This document shows positions 1-7,152 of a DNA stretch of 18,091 bases, one piece after another. The notes under the pieces were generated by a model. The model searched no databases. It had not been told where the DNA came from and saw only the letters and a list, made by a program, of their open reading frames with translations. The DNA is from JBHIFE01 sp046760985 (GTDB taxonomy: Bacteria > Chloroflexota > Dehalococcoidia > Dehalococcoidales > RBG-16-60-22), in the NCBI GenBank assembly GCA_046760985.1, contig JBHIFE010000017.1, forward strand, positions 1-18,091, in the 5' to 3' direction. The translations under genes were made by a program, and so were the position numbers. The stretch's first letter is position 1. Each line of letters begins with the position of its first letter.

Positions 1-1422
1 CCTCATGTGGGTAATATCCGGACGGCCTTGTTTAACTGGCTCTTTGCCCGACATGAGGGAGGCAGCTTCATTGTCCGCATTGAGGATACCGATGTTACCC
101 GAAAGATTAAGGGGGCGGTGACGGCTATTCTTGACGGCTTGCGCTGGCTGGGGCTGGACTGGGATGAGGGACCCGAGGTGGGGGGTAAATATAGTCCCTA
201 TTTTCAATCAGAGCGCCTAGAATTATACCGAAAGGCAGCCGAGCGACTGATCTCGCAGGGTGATGCTTATTATTGCTACTGTTCCCCCCGGCGCCTGGAG
301 CAGATGCGGGCGGAGCAGGTCAGACGCAAACAGCCACCGGGCTATGACCGGCGTTGCCGTGACCTGAGTGCCGAAGAGCGACGGCAAAAGGAAGCCGAAG
401 GTGTCACCCCGGTGGTGCGTTTCAAGACGCCGCTTGAGGGGCAGACCCGGTTTCACGACCTAATCTGGGGTGAGGTAGTATTTGAGAATAATACCATTGA
501 TGATTTTGTCCTGCTTAAGTCAGATGGATATCCTACCTATCACCTTGCCAATGTCGTTGATGACCACTCAATGGAGATTAGTCATGTGCTTCGGGCTGAA
601 GAATGGCTAGCCAGCACTCCCCGCCACTGCCTTCTCTATCAGGCTTTGGACTTGACACCACCACAGTTTGCTCATCTGCCGATGATACTCGGCGCTGACC
701 GGGCTAAATTGAGCAAGCGGCACGGGGCAGTGTCTATAACCGAGTATCATGAGCAGGGCTATTTACCCGAGACAATGGTCAACTTCCTGGCTTTGCTTGG
801 CTGGTCTCTGGATGATAAAACCGAGATTCTGTCCCGGCAGGAGCTTATAAGTAACTTTTCCCTGGAGCGGATTAGCCGCACGGCAGCCATCTTTAATCGG
901 GATAAGCTCAACTGGATGAACGGGGTATATATCCGTAGCTTGAGTCTGGAGGATTTTGCGCAGCGGGCTCTCCCTTTTTTGGATAAGGGCTTACCGCCTG
1001 AGGTAAAGCGACCACTATCTAATAGCTATGTCAGGCAGATTATGCCGCTTATTCAGGAGCGAGCCAGAACCTTAGCTGAGGTAGTTGAGCTGGCTCAGTT
1101 TTTCTTTGTCACTGAGCTTAATTATGACCCTAGTCTGTTGATTAGCCAGAATACGAGCCTAGAGTCGGCTATTAAAGCATTGGAGGTAGGGCAACAAAAA
1201 TTAAGTAAGTTGCCGGTATTTGATGCCGAATCTCTGGAGGCGGTGCTCAGACCTCTGGCTGAGGAGCTGGGACTAAAGACTGGTCAGCTCTTTGGTACAC
1301 TGAGGGTAGCAGTTACCGGACGGACGGCAGCGCCCCCATTATTCCAAACTATGGCAGTGCTGGGGAAGGAACGATGCCTGAAGCGCATTGAAGCGGCACT
1401 GGTTAGACTTAAGAAATTGTGA
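1..1422 (+). CDS. gltX: Glutamyl-tRNA synthetase, 5' end outside window
   Basis: Class I aminoacyl-tRNA synthetase that charges tRNA-Glu with glutamate in the cytoplasm. The reading frame is open to the left edge, beginning Pro-His-Val-Gly-Asn. This is the HIGH-type motif (PHVGN) that normally lies about ten residues into the protein, so only a short N-terminal piece is missing and the GTG at base 7 is an internal Val, not a start. The class I KMSKS loop appears as KLSKR at bases 706-720, followed by HGA. The glutamate/tRNA-binding core (DDHSMEISHVLRAEEW) and the helical C-terminal anticodon-binding region (about bases 900-1420) are intact, and the frame closes with TGA. About 472 codons remain, the usual size for bacterial GluRS. 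The next gene starts 62 bases downstream on the same strand. A tRNA-Glu gene lies elsewhere in the window (8976-9048), not adjacent. Misacylation of tRNA-Gln cannot be judged from this sequence. Confidence 0.96.
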   Translation, partial: PHVGNIRTALFNWLFARHEGGSFIVRIEDTDVTRKIKGAVTAILDGLRWLGLDWDEGPEVGGKYSPYFQSERLELYRKAAERLISQGDAYYCYCSPRRLEQMRAEQVRRKQPPGYDRRCRDLSAEERRQKEAEGVTPVVRFKTPLEGQTRFHDLIWGEVVFENNTIDDFVLLKSDGYPTYHLANVVDDHSMEISHVLRAEEWLASTPRHCLLYQALDLTPPQFAHLPMILGADRAKLSKRHGAVSITEYHEQGYLPETMVNFLALLGWSLDDKTEILSRQELISNFSLERISRTAAIFNRDKLNWMNGVYIRSLSLEDFAQRALPFLDKGLPPEVKRPLSNSYVRQIMPLIQERARTLAEVVELAQFFFVTELNYDPSLLISQNTSLESAIKALEVGQQKLSKLPVFDAESLEAVLRPLAEELGLKTGQLFGTLRVAVTGRTAAPPLFQTMAVLGKERCLKRIEAALVRLKKL

Positions 1423-1484
1423 GCGCTATTTAGCATCTGGGATTGTCAAAAGGGGAGAGATTGGTGTAAGGTGATAAGGAGTAT

Positions 1485-1880
1485 ATGAAAAAAGGAACCA
1501 TTAAAGACTGGCTCACAATAGGGGTATTATTACTGGACGAAGTAGCGGCAGTAGTTTTGGTGCTATTGGTGCTGTGGTTTCTCAAAATAAAAATCCCGTT
1601 ATCAATTATGATTGTTATCGGGTTACTGCTCGGCGCTGTTGCTTTCATAGTCCATAAGGTGATTATTCCCAGCTTTCATAAGGAGCAAGTTACCGGCTCA
1701 GAAGGGATGATAGGTATGGAAGGTAAGGTGGTAGAACCACTGACACCGTTTGGAATTATCCGAGTTGAAGGCGAATTGTGGAAGGCAAAATCAGTTGATG
1801 AAGACATACCGGCGGGCGAGGATGTAATAATTTTAGGACTAAAGAAGCTAACCTTAGAGGTCAGACGTAAGAATAGGTAA
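1485..1880 (+). CDS. NfeD-like membrane protein with C-terminal OB-fold
   Basis: A 131-residue protein with two predicted membrane segments (about residues 10-33 and 38-57) and a small hydrophilic domain (about 70-131). That domain has the NfeD C-terminal pattern: a GxxGMEGKVVEPL-type strand, then GxIRVEGELWKA, then a VIILGLKKLTLEV-like final strand. This is the short NfeD class, with membrane helices plus a soluble beta-barrel and no ClpP-like protease domain. The family usually works with SPFH/stomatin proteins in membrane quality control or microdomains, but no SPFH gene is visible nearby. The ATG start has AAGGAG at 1476-1481, only three bases upstream, which is rather close. It lies between gltX and a GNAT gene that begins two bases after its stop, so co-transcription is likely. 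The family call is fairly sure; the function is not. Confidence 0.75.
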   Translation: MKKGTIKDWLTIGVLLLDEVAAVVLVLLVLWFLKIKIPLSIMIVIGLLLGAVAFIVHKVIIPSFHKEQVTGSEGMIGMEGKVVEPLTPFGIIRVEGELWKAKSVDEDIPAGEDVIILGLKKLTLEVRRKNR

Positions 1881-1882
1881 TT

Positions 1883-2866
1883 ATGACCTATACCGTTACT
1901 CAAGAGAGTTTTGCTAGCCTCACTTCATACTGGATAAATTTAACCCATTGTTTGAAGTGGGGCTCAGTCTTTGTTTTACCTCCTTGGTTGGAAGTTTGGT
2001 GGCGACAGTTTCAGCCTAAAGCGGAGCTGCATTTAGGTGCGGTCAGAAAACAATCAGATATTATTGGTATCGCCCCGCTTCAGTTGAAAGGGGAAAAGGC
2101 TTTCTTTATTGGCGGTACCGATGTTTGCGACTATATGGACTTTGTTGCCGCCCCGGGAATGGAAGGTCATTTCTTCGATGCCCTGCTTGATGATTTGAGG
2201 CAGAGGGGTATTAATTACCTTGACTTGAGGTCGCTGAGACCTGACTCTACTGTTATTACTCATCTGGTAGGTGTGGCACGAAACCAGGGGTGTGAGGTTT
2301 CCTGTCATGGAGCCGGAGTTTCGGTAGAGCTAGATTTGCCTTCTACCTGGGATGAGTATCTTGGCATATTGACCGGGAAGCAGCGGCGTGAAATAAGGCG
2401 CAAATTAAGACGATTGGAGGAGATGGGCAATATAGATTACCACGTTATTGAGGACAAGGCGGCAGTTCACGATGTTATGGATACTTTTTTAAAATTGTTT
2501 TCCGGGAGTCGACAAGATAAGGCAGTTTTCATGACGGAGCGGAGGGAATCTTTCTTCAGGGCTATGACGGAGACCATGGCTGAGGTCAAACTCCTGAAGC
2601 TTGGCATTCTTGAGTTGGGGACGCTACCAGTAGCCATGGTTACCTGCTTTGACTATAATGACGGCGTGTATCTGTATAATAGCGGCTATGACCCTCAATA
2701 CCGCTCCTTAAGCGTAGGCTTACTTTCTAAAGCTCTCTGTATTAAGGATAGCATTGGGAAGGGCAGGAAAAGGTTTGACTTTCTGAAAGGAGCCGAGGCG
2801 TATAAATACCACTTGGGTGGTAAAGAAATCCCGCTATATAATTGTCAGATAACTATCAAGAAGTAG
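1883..2866 (+). CDS. GNAT-superfamily protein, CelD/FemAB-like (Acetyltransf_6 type)
   Basis: A 327-residue protein resembling the CelD/BcsL and FemAB-like branch of the GNAT fold. These proteins move acyl or aminoacyl groups onto sugars or cell-envelope precursors. Visible hallmarks are an N-terminal half with the PLWLEVWW-like entry motif (seen as LPPWLEVWWRQF) and IIGIAPL, a basic helix near residues 165-180 (KQRREIRRKLRRLEEMG) and a C-terminal core. In that core the segment with YLYNSGYDPQYRSLSVGLL and then DFLKGAEAYKYHLGG matches the usual 'sGyd..y...s.g.ll' and 'fDFLrG.e.YK..wg' pattern. The ATG lies two bases after the nfeD-like stop, with no strong Shine-Dalgarno of its own, suggesting translational coupling. 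The glycosyltransferase follows after 19 bases. The neighbour favours a role in modifying a glycoconjugate; the substrate is unknown. Confidence 0.72.
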   Translation: MTYTVTQESFASLTSYWINLTHCLKWGSVFVLPPWLEVWWRQFQPKAELHLGAVRKQSDIIGIAPLQLKGEKAFFIGGTDVCDYMDFVAAPGMEGHFFDALLDDLRQRGINYLDLRSLRPDSTVITHLVGVARNQGCEVSCHGAGVSVELDLPSTWDEYLGILTGKQRREIRRKLRRLEEMGNIDYHVIEDKAAVHDVMDTFLKLFSGSRQDKAVFMTERRESFFRAMTETMAEVKLLKLGILELGTLPVAMVTCFDYNDGVYLYNSGYDPQYRSLSVGLLSKALCIKDSIGKGRKRFDFLKGAEAYKYHLGGKEIPLYNCQITIKK

Positions 2867-2885
2867 CGGCTACTAGAGGAGAATT

Positions 2886-4124
2886 TTGAATAGAGACGGG
2901 CGATTGAGAATAGCCATGCTCAGTGCTCACAGTTGCCCGGTGGGGAAGCTGGGGGCAAAAGATACCGGCGGTATGAGCGTTTACGTTCGGGAACTTGCCC
3001 GTGAATTAGGCAAGTGTGGGCATTTAGTTGATGTTTATACCCGGGTTCACGACCCCAGAGATAAGCAGATTTATGAGCTGGGACAGAATGCTCGACTTAT
3101 TCACCTTAAGGCGGGAGAGAACGGGGAGATGCATAAGCTAGCTGTCTATCCTCATCTTCCTGACTTCGCCTGTCAACTGGAGCATTTCAGGAAACACAAC
3201 CGCCTCCAGTATGATTTGGTTTACAGTCATTACTGGCTGTCGGCTTGGGTGGGGAGATTTCTACAGAGCTGCTGGAGTGTTCCTCATATAATAATGTTTC
3301 ACACGCTTGGCGCGGTTAAGAATGCCATTGGCATTGGTGAAGACGAGCCTGAGCTTCGTATTGAGACGGAAAGATACTTGGTCAGGAATTGCCAGCGCAT
3401 TATTGCTGCTACGGAGAAGGAGAAAAGAGACCTCATTTGGTACTACGGTGCTTTGCCGGAGACTGTTAGGGTAATTCCCTGTGGCGTGAGCCTGGAGCTA
3501 TTCCAGCCTATGGATAAGGAGAAAGCAAGACAAAAACTAGGCTTCGGAAGTAATGGTAAGAACATTTTGTTTGTCGGTAGGATTGAGCCATTAAAGGGGA
3601 TAGATAGATTGCTGATGGCGATGACCTATCTCAAAAATAAACAAAGGCTCCAGCTTTTGGTAATCGGTGGTGACGGAAATAGTCAACACGAAATAGGACG
3701 ACTTCAGAGACTATCCCGGGAACTACAGATACCGGACTCGGTTACTTTCCTCGGCTTGAAGAAACAGGAGGAACTACCTCTCTTTTACAGTGCTGCTGAC
3801 GTCTGCGTTGTTCCCTCGTATTACGAAAGCTTCGGGCTGGTGGTGCTGGAATCACTGGCTTGCGGGACTCCGGTAGTGGCTACTGATGTCGGTGGTGCCC
3901 GAAGTGTCATTCGCCAAGGTGATACCGGGTATGTAGTGGCAGATAATACTCCCCGTCGTCTAGCACAAAAAATAGCGCTTCTGCTCTCCAAGCCGGGGGT
4001 TAGTGCCGAGTCTATTAATTCAATGCGGGCATCAATAGCCAGATTTAGCTGGTCAAGTATCGCTGAGTCATTGGCAAGGGAATGCAGAAGCGTGCTGGCA
4101 AATTACTCTGCCCGAAAGCACTAA
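2886..4124 (+). CDS. GT4 glycosyltransferase, MshA-like
   Basis: A 412-residue retaining glycosyltransferase of family GT4 with the two-Rossmann GT-B fold. The N-terminal half carries the DTGGM loop (G28-G29-M30) followed by SVYVRELAREL, and HYWLSAWVG and HTLGAVKN stretches that resemble mycothiol glycosyltransferase MshA and sucrose-phosphate-synthase-like enzymes. The C-terminal half has the GRIEPLKGIDRLL nucleotide-sugar motif and the E-x7-E motif (E314 and E322, in YESFGLVVLESLACG). Length is close to actinobacterial MshA. MshA transfers GlcNAc from UDP-GlcNAc to inositol phosphate; the acceptor here cannot be read from sequence. TTG is taken as the start because AGAGGAG (2875-2881) sits four bases upstream and the frame begins there. 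Its TAA stop shares bases with the TAG stop of the convergent tandem-GNAT gene. The latter and the PIG-L gene that follows are also of mycothiol-pathway type. Confidence 0.85.
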   Translation: MNRDGRLRIAMLSAHSCPVGKLGAKDTGGMSVYVRELARELGKCGHLVDVYTRVHDPRDKQIYELGQNARLIHLKAGENGEMHKLAVYPHLPDFACQLEHFRKHNRLQYDLVYSHYWLSAWVGRFLQSCWSVPHIIMFHTLGAVKNAIGIGEDEPELRIETERYLVRNCQRIIAATEKEKRDLIWYYGALPETVRVIPCGVSLELFQPMDKEKARQKLGFGSNGKNILFVGRIEPLKGIDRLLMAMTYLKNKQRLQLLVIGGDGNSQHEIGRLQRLSRELQIPDSVTFLGLKKQEELPLFYSAADVCVVPSYYESFGLVVLESLACGTPVVATDVGGARSVIRQGDTGYVVADNTPRRLAQKIALLLSKPGVSAESINSMRASIARFSWSSIAESLARECRSVLANYSARKH

Positions 4125-5041
4125 TCTATGGTTTTCTCGTACCACAAACTGCTCGTCCAAGGCTTGAACCCGACAGACCGATAAAGGGCACGGGCAACCT
4201 CATTCTCGCTATCCACGGTCACTTCAACAACTCGTATGCCTTTACTTTTGAGACGGGATAATCCAGCCAGTAGTGCTATTTTACCTATCCCTTTGCCCCG
4301 GTAATCTGGGTCGACTCCAAGCATAAAGATACGCCCTTTCCTCTCACCTTTGACTGCTTCACGGTTTATCTCCGTCCAGCAGTAACCAACGGGCTTATCT
4401 CCCTCACAGATTAGGACTATATCCTGTGGCGAACGGTGGCTCAGGTTAGCATAGTAGGCTATTTCTTCGGTGGTATTGGGATTGTATCCCCAGGTACCGG
4501 CAAAGCAGCGGTTCTGAATTTGGGTAAGTTTGTCCTCCTCGCCAGGTTGCAGATGGCGGCACGAGTAAATATTATGAGCCGTATCCGGCAGGTCAGAAAG
4601 TGACCGCCTTATTTCAAGGAACCGACGGCAAACCGTGAAGCCCAGCTTGGGTAGTACTCTCTTGGCAACTACATTGTCCTGCCTTATATTTACCTGGATT
4701 ACTTTTGCCTTTAGTTTTTTAGCCCGGTGGATGGCATGACCAAGCAGTCTCTTAGCCAAGCCTTTTCTCCGATGCTCCGGGTGCACCAGGCAATCAAGAA
4801 TAACTCGCCTGATATTCATTTCTGGAATGACATTCATGAAGCTGACCGTTTTCCCAGCTATTTCAACAATAAACAGGTTTTGTTCCGGGGAGTAATTTGG
4901 TCTTTGTAAGCTCTCACTGATGACCTGAGGTGAGCAGCAACGTCCAGTCGGCTCCAGTTTTTCCACCTCGGTGATGAATTTGACATAATCCTCAAAATCC
5001 GAAGGGTGATAGTTTCTGATAATATAAGGGGAACTGCCCAT
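4121..5041 (-). CDS. Tandem GNAT acetyltransferase, MshD-like architecture
   Basis: A 306-residue protein made of two GNAT domains. The first, about residues 6-145, has the acetyl-CoA loop HRRKGLAKRLL (90-100). The second, about 160-304, has YRGKGIGKIAL (248-256) preceded by FMLGVDPDY and followed by the usual NEVARALYRSVGF helix and strand. Two tandem GNAT domains in about 300 residues is the plan of mycothiol synthase MshD, which acetylates Cys-GlcN-Ins. The second domain's segment (WTEI ... GVDP ... GKG) recalls MshD, but other two-domain GNATs exist. ATG start; GAGG at 5053-5056 lies 11 bases upstream. It is transcribed divergently from the PIG-L gene across an 85-base gap and runs tail-to-tail into the glycosyltransferase, with a 4-base stop overlap (CTAA). 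GNAT family is nearly certain; the MshD-like role is a hypothesis. Confidence 0.85.
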   Translation of the reverse strand: MGSSPYIIRNYHPSDFEDYVKFITEVEKLEPTGRCCSPQVISESLQRPNYSPEQNLFIVEIAGKTVSFMNVIPEMNIRRVILDCLVHPEHRRKGLAKRLLGHAIHRAKKLKAKVIQVNIRQDNVVAKRVLPKLGFTVCRRFLEIRRSLSDLPDTAHNIYSCRHLQPGEEDKLTQIQNRCFAGTWGYNPNTTEEIAYYANLSHRSPQDIVLICEGDKPVGYCWTEINREAVKGERKGRIFMLGVDPDYRGKGIGKIALLAGLSRLKSKGIRVVEVTVDSENEVARALYRSVGFKPWTSSLWYEKTID

Positions 5042-5064
5042 CTTTAGATAGTCCTCAATTTACG

Positions 5065-5094
5065 ATTGTATCAACTAAATTGATGTTATACAAT
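5065..5094. promoter_or_regulatory. Symmetric overlapping divergent promoters
   Basis: The 85-base gap between the tandem-GNAT (-) and PIG-L (+) genes contains the inverted repeat ATTGTAT / ATACAAT (5065-5071 and 5088-5094), extended inward by AAC/GTT with one extra base on the left. Read on the plus strand it gives TTGTAT (5066-5071), a 17-base spacer and TACAAT (5089-5094). Read on the minus strand it gives TTGTAT (5093-5088), 17 bases and TACAAT (5070-5065). Both -10 boxes match TATAAT at five of six positions; the -35 boxes match only TTG. The PIG-L Shine-Dalgarno AAGGAG is at 5115-5120. The repeat may also be an operator. Confidence 0.55.
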
Positions 5095-5126
5095 TTCAGA
5101 TAGTATCTCAAGCTAAGGAGATTGGT

Positions 5127-5828
5127 ATGACAGTTAAGCAAGCTCAGGTAATGGTGGTTACTCCGCATCCGGACGATGCTGAATTCGGTGTCGCTGGCAC
5201 GGTGGCTCGCTGGGTAAGGGAAGGGAAGGATGTGGTATATGTGGTGTGTACCAATGGCGATAAAGGCACTACCAAGGTTAAGTTAAAGCCGGAGGAACTG
5301 GCGAAGATTCGGGAACAGGAACAGCTGGCGGCTGCCAAGGTGCTAGGGGTGCGGGAGGTCATATTTTTGCGCCATATAGACCAAACTTTGGAGGATACCC
5401 CCGAGTTCAGGAAGGAAATTGTGCGCCTGATAAGAATGTACCGACCTGAGATTATAGTAACTGCTGACCCTTACCGGCGCTATGTCTGGCATCGTGACCA
5501 CCGAATTACTGGACAGGTTACCTTGGATGCCATTTTCCCCTATGCCCGTGACCATCTTGCTTACCCGGATTTACTGGAAGAAGGGCTTCAGCCTCACAAG
5601 GTTAAAGAAGTTTTTCTCTGGGCAGCCCCAGAGGATATAAATTATCGCTCGGATATTACCGATACTTTTGATATTAAGCTGGCGGCACTGCGTTGCCATA
5701 AGAGCCAGGTCGGGGATAATCCATCTCCGGAGCTTGAAAATTGGTTGAGGCAGCGAGCTCAGCAGATGGCTGAGGGAGAGAATTTTGAGTTAGCCGAGGC
5801 TTTCCACCGGGTGGAAATAACCTGGTAA
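5127..5828 (+). CDS. PIG-L/LmbE family zinc N-deacetylase (MshB/BshB-like)
   Basis: A 233-residue PIG-L (LmbE-like) deacetylase. The family removes acetyl groups from N-acetylglucosamine conjugates such as GlcNAc-inositol (MshB), GlcNAc-malate (BshB) or GlcNAc-PI. The zinc site is visible: PHPDD gives H14 and the Asp pair D16-D17, and WHRDHR gives H122 and H125. The N-terminal Rossmann-like pattern (QVMVVTPHPDDAEFGVAGTVARW) and VCTNGDKG are typical. It is shorter than MshB (about 300 residues) and close to BshB1 (about 235), so substrate cannot be assigned from length. The ATG is supported by AAGGAG at 5115-5120, six bases upstream. It is divergent from the tandem-GNAT gene, and its stop is only six bases from that of the convergent MBL-fold gene. 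The MshA-like glycosyltransferase lies about 1 kb upstream. Confidence 0.9.
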   Translation: MTVKQAQVMVVTPHPDDAEFGVAGTVARWVREGKDVVYVVCTNGDKGTTKVKLKPEELAKIREQEQLAAAKVLGVREVIFLRHIDQTLEDTPEFRKEIVRLIRMYRPEIIVTADPYRRYVWHRDHRITGQVTLDAIFPYARDHLAYPDLLEEGLQPHKVKEVFLWAAPEDINYRSDITDTFDIKLAALRCHKSQVGDNPSPELENWLRQRAQQMAEGENFELAEAFHRVEITW

Positions 5829-5834
5829 TTCTCC

Positions 5835-6476
5835 TCAGGACGAAAGCCAGAGCACATCCCCGCAAAGGTTAGGGCGGTGGGGTCGGGAGGAGAAGATGGC
5901 AAACTCGTCTTTTTCTTTCTTTAATACTGTAGAATCGCCATGTCCGGGATATACTTGCGTATCATCGTCTAGGACGAAAATCTTGCTGATTATGGATTTG
6001 ATTATCTGCTGTAAAGCAGCTGGTGACCCGGTTTTACCCGGACCGCCAGGGAAGATAGTATCTCCCGATAGCAAATATTTTCCCGTCTTAAAACACAGGC
6101 TACCCGGGGTGTGACCGGGAGTATGTAATACCTCAAGCCTGATATTTCCGAATGATACTATATCGCCATCATTTAACTGGATTTCTGGCAGTGGCGACAA
6201 ACTTCCAGCATCGGCAACATGGGTAGCTAGAGGAATTCTCAACCTGGACCTTAGCTCGGCAAGAGCACCGATATGATCCATATGGTTATGGGTCAGCAAT
6301 ATGTATCTGGGGCTAGTGCCTTTTAATTTTTCCATAATTTTACTCGCTTCAGACGGGGCATCTACCAGCACACTATCCTTGGTTTGCTGGCAGGTTAGCA
6401 CATAAGCATTGGTGCCGAAGAAACCTAATTGAAGTCTCTCTATCTGGAGATTGTTATCTTTTACCATAATTGCCAT
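5835..6476 (-). CDS. MBL-fold metallo-hydrolase, glyoxalase II-like
   Basis: A 213-residue single-domain metallo-beta-lactamase-fold hydrolase of the glyoxalase II/persulfide dioxygenase-like group. All metal ligands are visible: THNHMDH (H63, H65, D67, H68), H122 in HTPGHTPGS, D139 in SGDTIF and H179 in YPGHG. The family includes thioester hydrolases and many uncharacterised cytosolic hydrolases; the substrate is unknown. With a possible low-molecular-weight-thiol gene group next door, a thiol-conjugate substrate is conceivable but unproven. Two starts are possible. The ATG at 6476 has GAGG only three bases upstream, and the ATG three codons later (6467) has the same GAGG about 12 bases upstream. 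The gene is divergent from the HIT gene across 117 bases holding operator-like repeats, and its stop lies six bases from the convergent PIG-L stop. Confidence 0.9.
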   Translation of the reverse strand: MAIMVKDNNLQIERLQLGFFGTNAYVLTCQQTKDSVLVDAPSEASKIMEKLKGTSPRYILLTHNHMDHIGALAELRSRLRIPLATHVADAGSLSPLPEIQLNDGDIVSFGNIRLEVLHTPGHTPGSLCFKTGKYLLSGDTIFPGGPGKTGSPAALQQIIKSIISKIFVLDDDTQVYPGHGDSTVLKKEKDEFAIFSSRPHRPNLCGDVLWLSS

Positions 6477-6486
6477 TTTCCTCTAA

Positions 6487-6514
6487 ACGGTATGTAGCTT
6501 ACCGTATGGCGGTA
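6487..6514. promoter_or_regulatory. Alternating operator-like half-sites
   Basis: In the gap between the MBL-fold (-) and HIT (+) genes three alternating half-sites occur: ACGGTA (6487-6492), TACCGT (6500-6505) and CGGTA (6510-6514). They form two overlapping inverted repeats: 6-base arms with a 7-base spacer, and 5-base arms with a 5-base spacer. They sit just upstream of the MBL gene, where its promoter should be, and upstream of the HIT promoter. A repressor or activator site is plausible; no regulator is identified. Confidence 0.35.
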
Positions 6515-6536
6515 ACAAGGTCAACAAGACCACTCA

Positions 6537-6565
6537 TTGACGCTTGGTTGGTAGCCGATTAAAAT
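6537..6565 (+). promoter_or_regulatory. Sigma-70-type promoter of the HIT gene
   Basis: TTGACG (6537-6542, five of six to consensus) and TAAAAT (6560-6565, five of six) are separated by exactly 17 bases. The predicted start of transcription near 6572 leaves a leader of about 22 bases carrying AAGGAG (6582-6587) before the ATG. Confidence 0.65.
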
Positions 6566-6593
6566 AGCACCAGCGACAAATAAGGAGAATGGT

Positions 6594-7067
6594 ATGGAGC
6601 AAATCTGGGCACCATGGCGAATACAATATATCCAGATGGAAAAACCAGAGGGATGCATTTTGTGTGAAAAACCAAGGCAAAATAAAGATGCTCAAAACTA
6701 CATCTTGTATCGGGGAGATAAAAACTTTATCATTTTGAATGCCTATCCCTACAACCCGGGTCATCTGATGGTAGCCTCCTACCGACACGTAGCTAACCTA
6801 GAGGAGCTAACCAAAGAAGAGCGGCACGAGCATTTTGAAATAGTCAGCCGGAGTATCAAGGTTCTGAAGCAGACACTTAATCCTAGTGGCTTCAACATAG
6901 GCATAAATGTGGGAAGGGTAGCCGGAGCGGGTATAGATGACCATTTTCATACCCATATTGTCCCCCGGTGGCAGGGGGATACTAACTTTATGCCTGTAGT
7001 ATCTGAGATAAAAGTAGTGCCCGAAGCTTTGGCTGAGACCTATCAAAAATTAAAGGGGAAATTCTAA
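6594..7067 (+). CDS. HIT family hydrolase/nucleotidyltransferase (Ap4A phosphorylase-like)
   Basis: A 157-residue HIT-superfamily protein. The signature H-x-H-x-H is at HFHTHIV (H117, H119, H121), where the middle His is the nucleophile in this family. The N-terminal MEQIWAPWR and the CILC pair (C21, C24) match the HIT subgroup that includes Ap4A phosphorylase (Rv2613c type), which splits dinucleoside polyphosphates. Other Ap4A or NMP-conjugate hydrolases look similar, so the exact reaction is open. The ATG is supported by AAGGAG (6582-6587), six bases upstream, and by a good promoter. It is divergent from the MBL-fold gene. Downstream it is followed by a 316-base gap before the convergent fusion gene ends. 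Confidence 0.9.
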   Translation: MEQIWAPWRIQYIQMEKPEGCILCEKPRQNKDAQNYILYRGDKNFIILNAYPYNPGHLMVASYRHVANLEELTKEERHEHFEIVSRSIKVLKQTLNPSGFNIGINVGRVAGAGIDDHFHTHIVPRWQGDTNFMPVVSEIKVVPEALAETYQKLKGKF

Positions 7068-7152
7068 TTTGCTGGAGAAAAAGTGATTCCCTCGGTGGAT
7101 AGATTTGAGGTACTAGTTTCTATACTTCCCGCTGGTCAAAAAAGATAGAAAA

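Noticed and set aside
7..9. GTG as start of gltX
   Set aside because: It is the Val of the HIGH-type motif PHVGN; two in-frame residues precede it at the window edge, and the true start is outside.
4727..4909. 60-codon plus-strand frame inside the tandem-GNAT gene
   Set aside because: It is antisense to a well-supported GNAT coding region and has no signal of its own.
5896..6114. 72-codon plus-strand frame inside the MBL-fold gene
   Set aside because: It is antisense to conserved metal-binding motifs and is a shadow frame.
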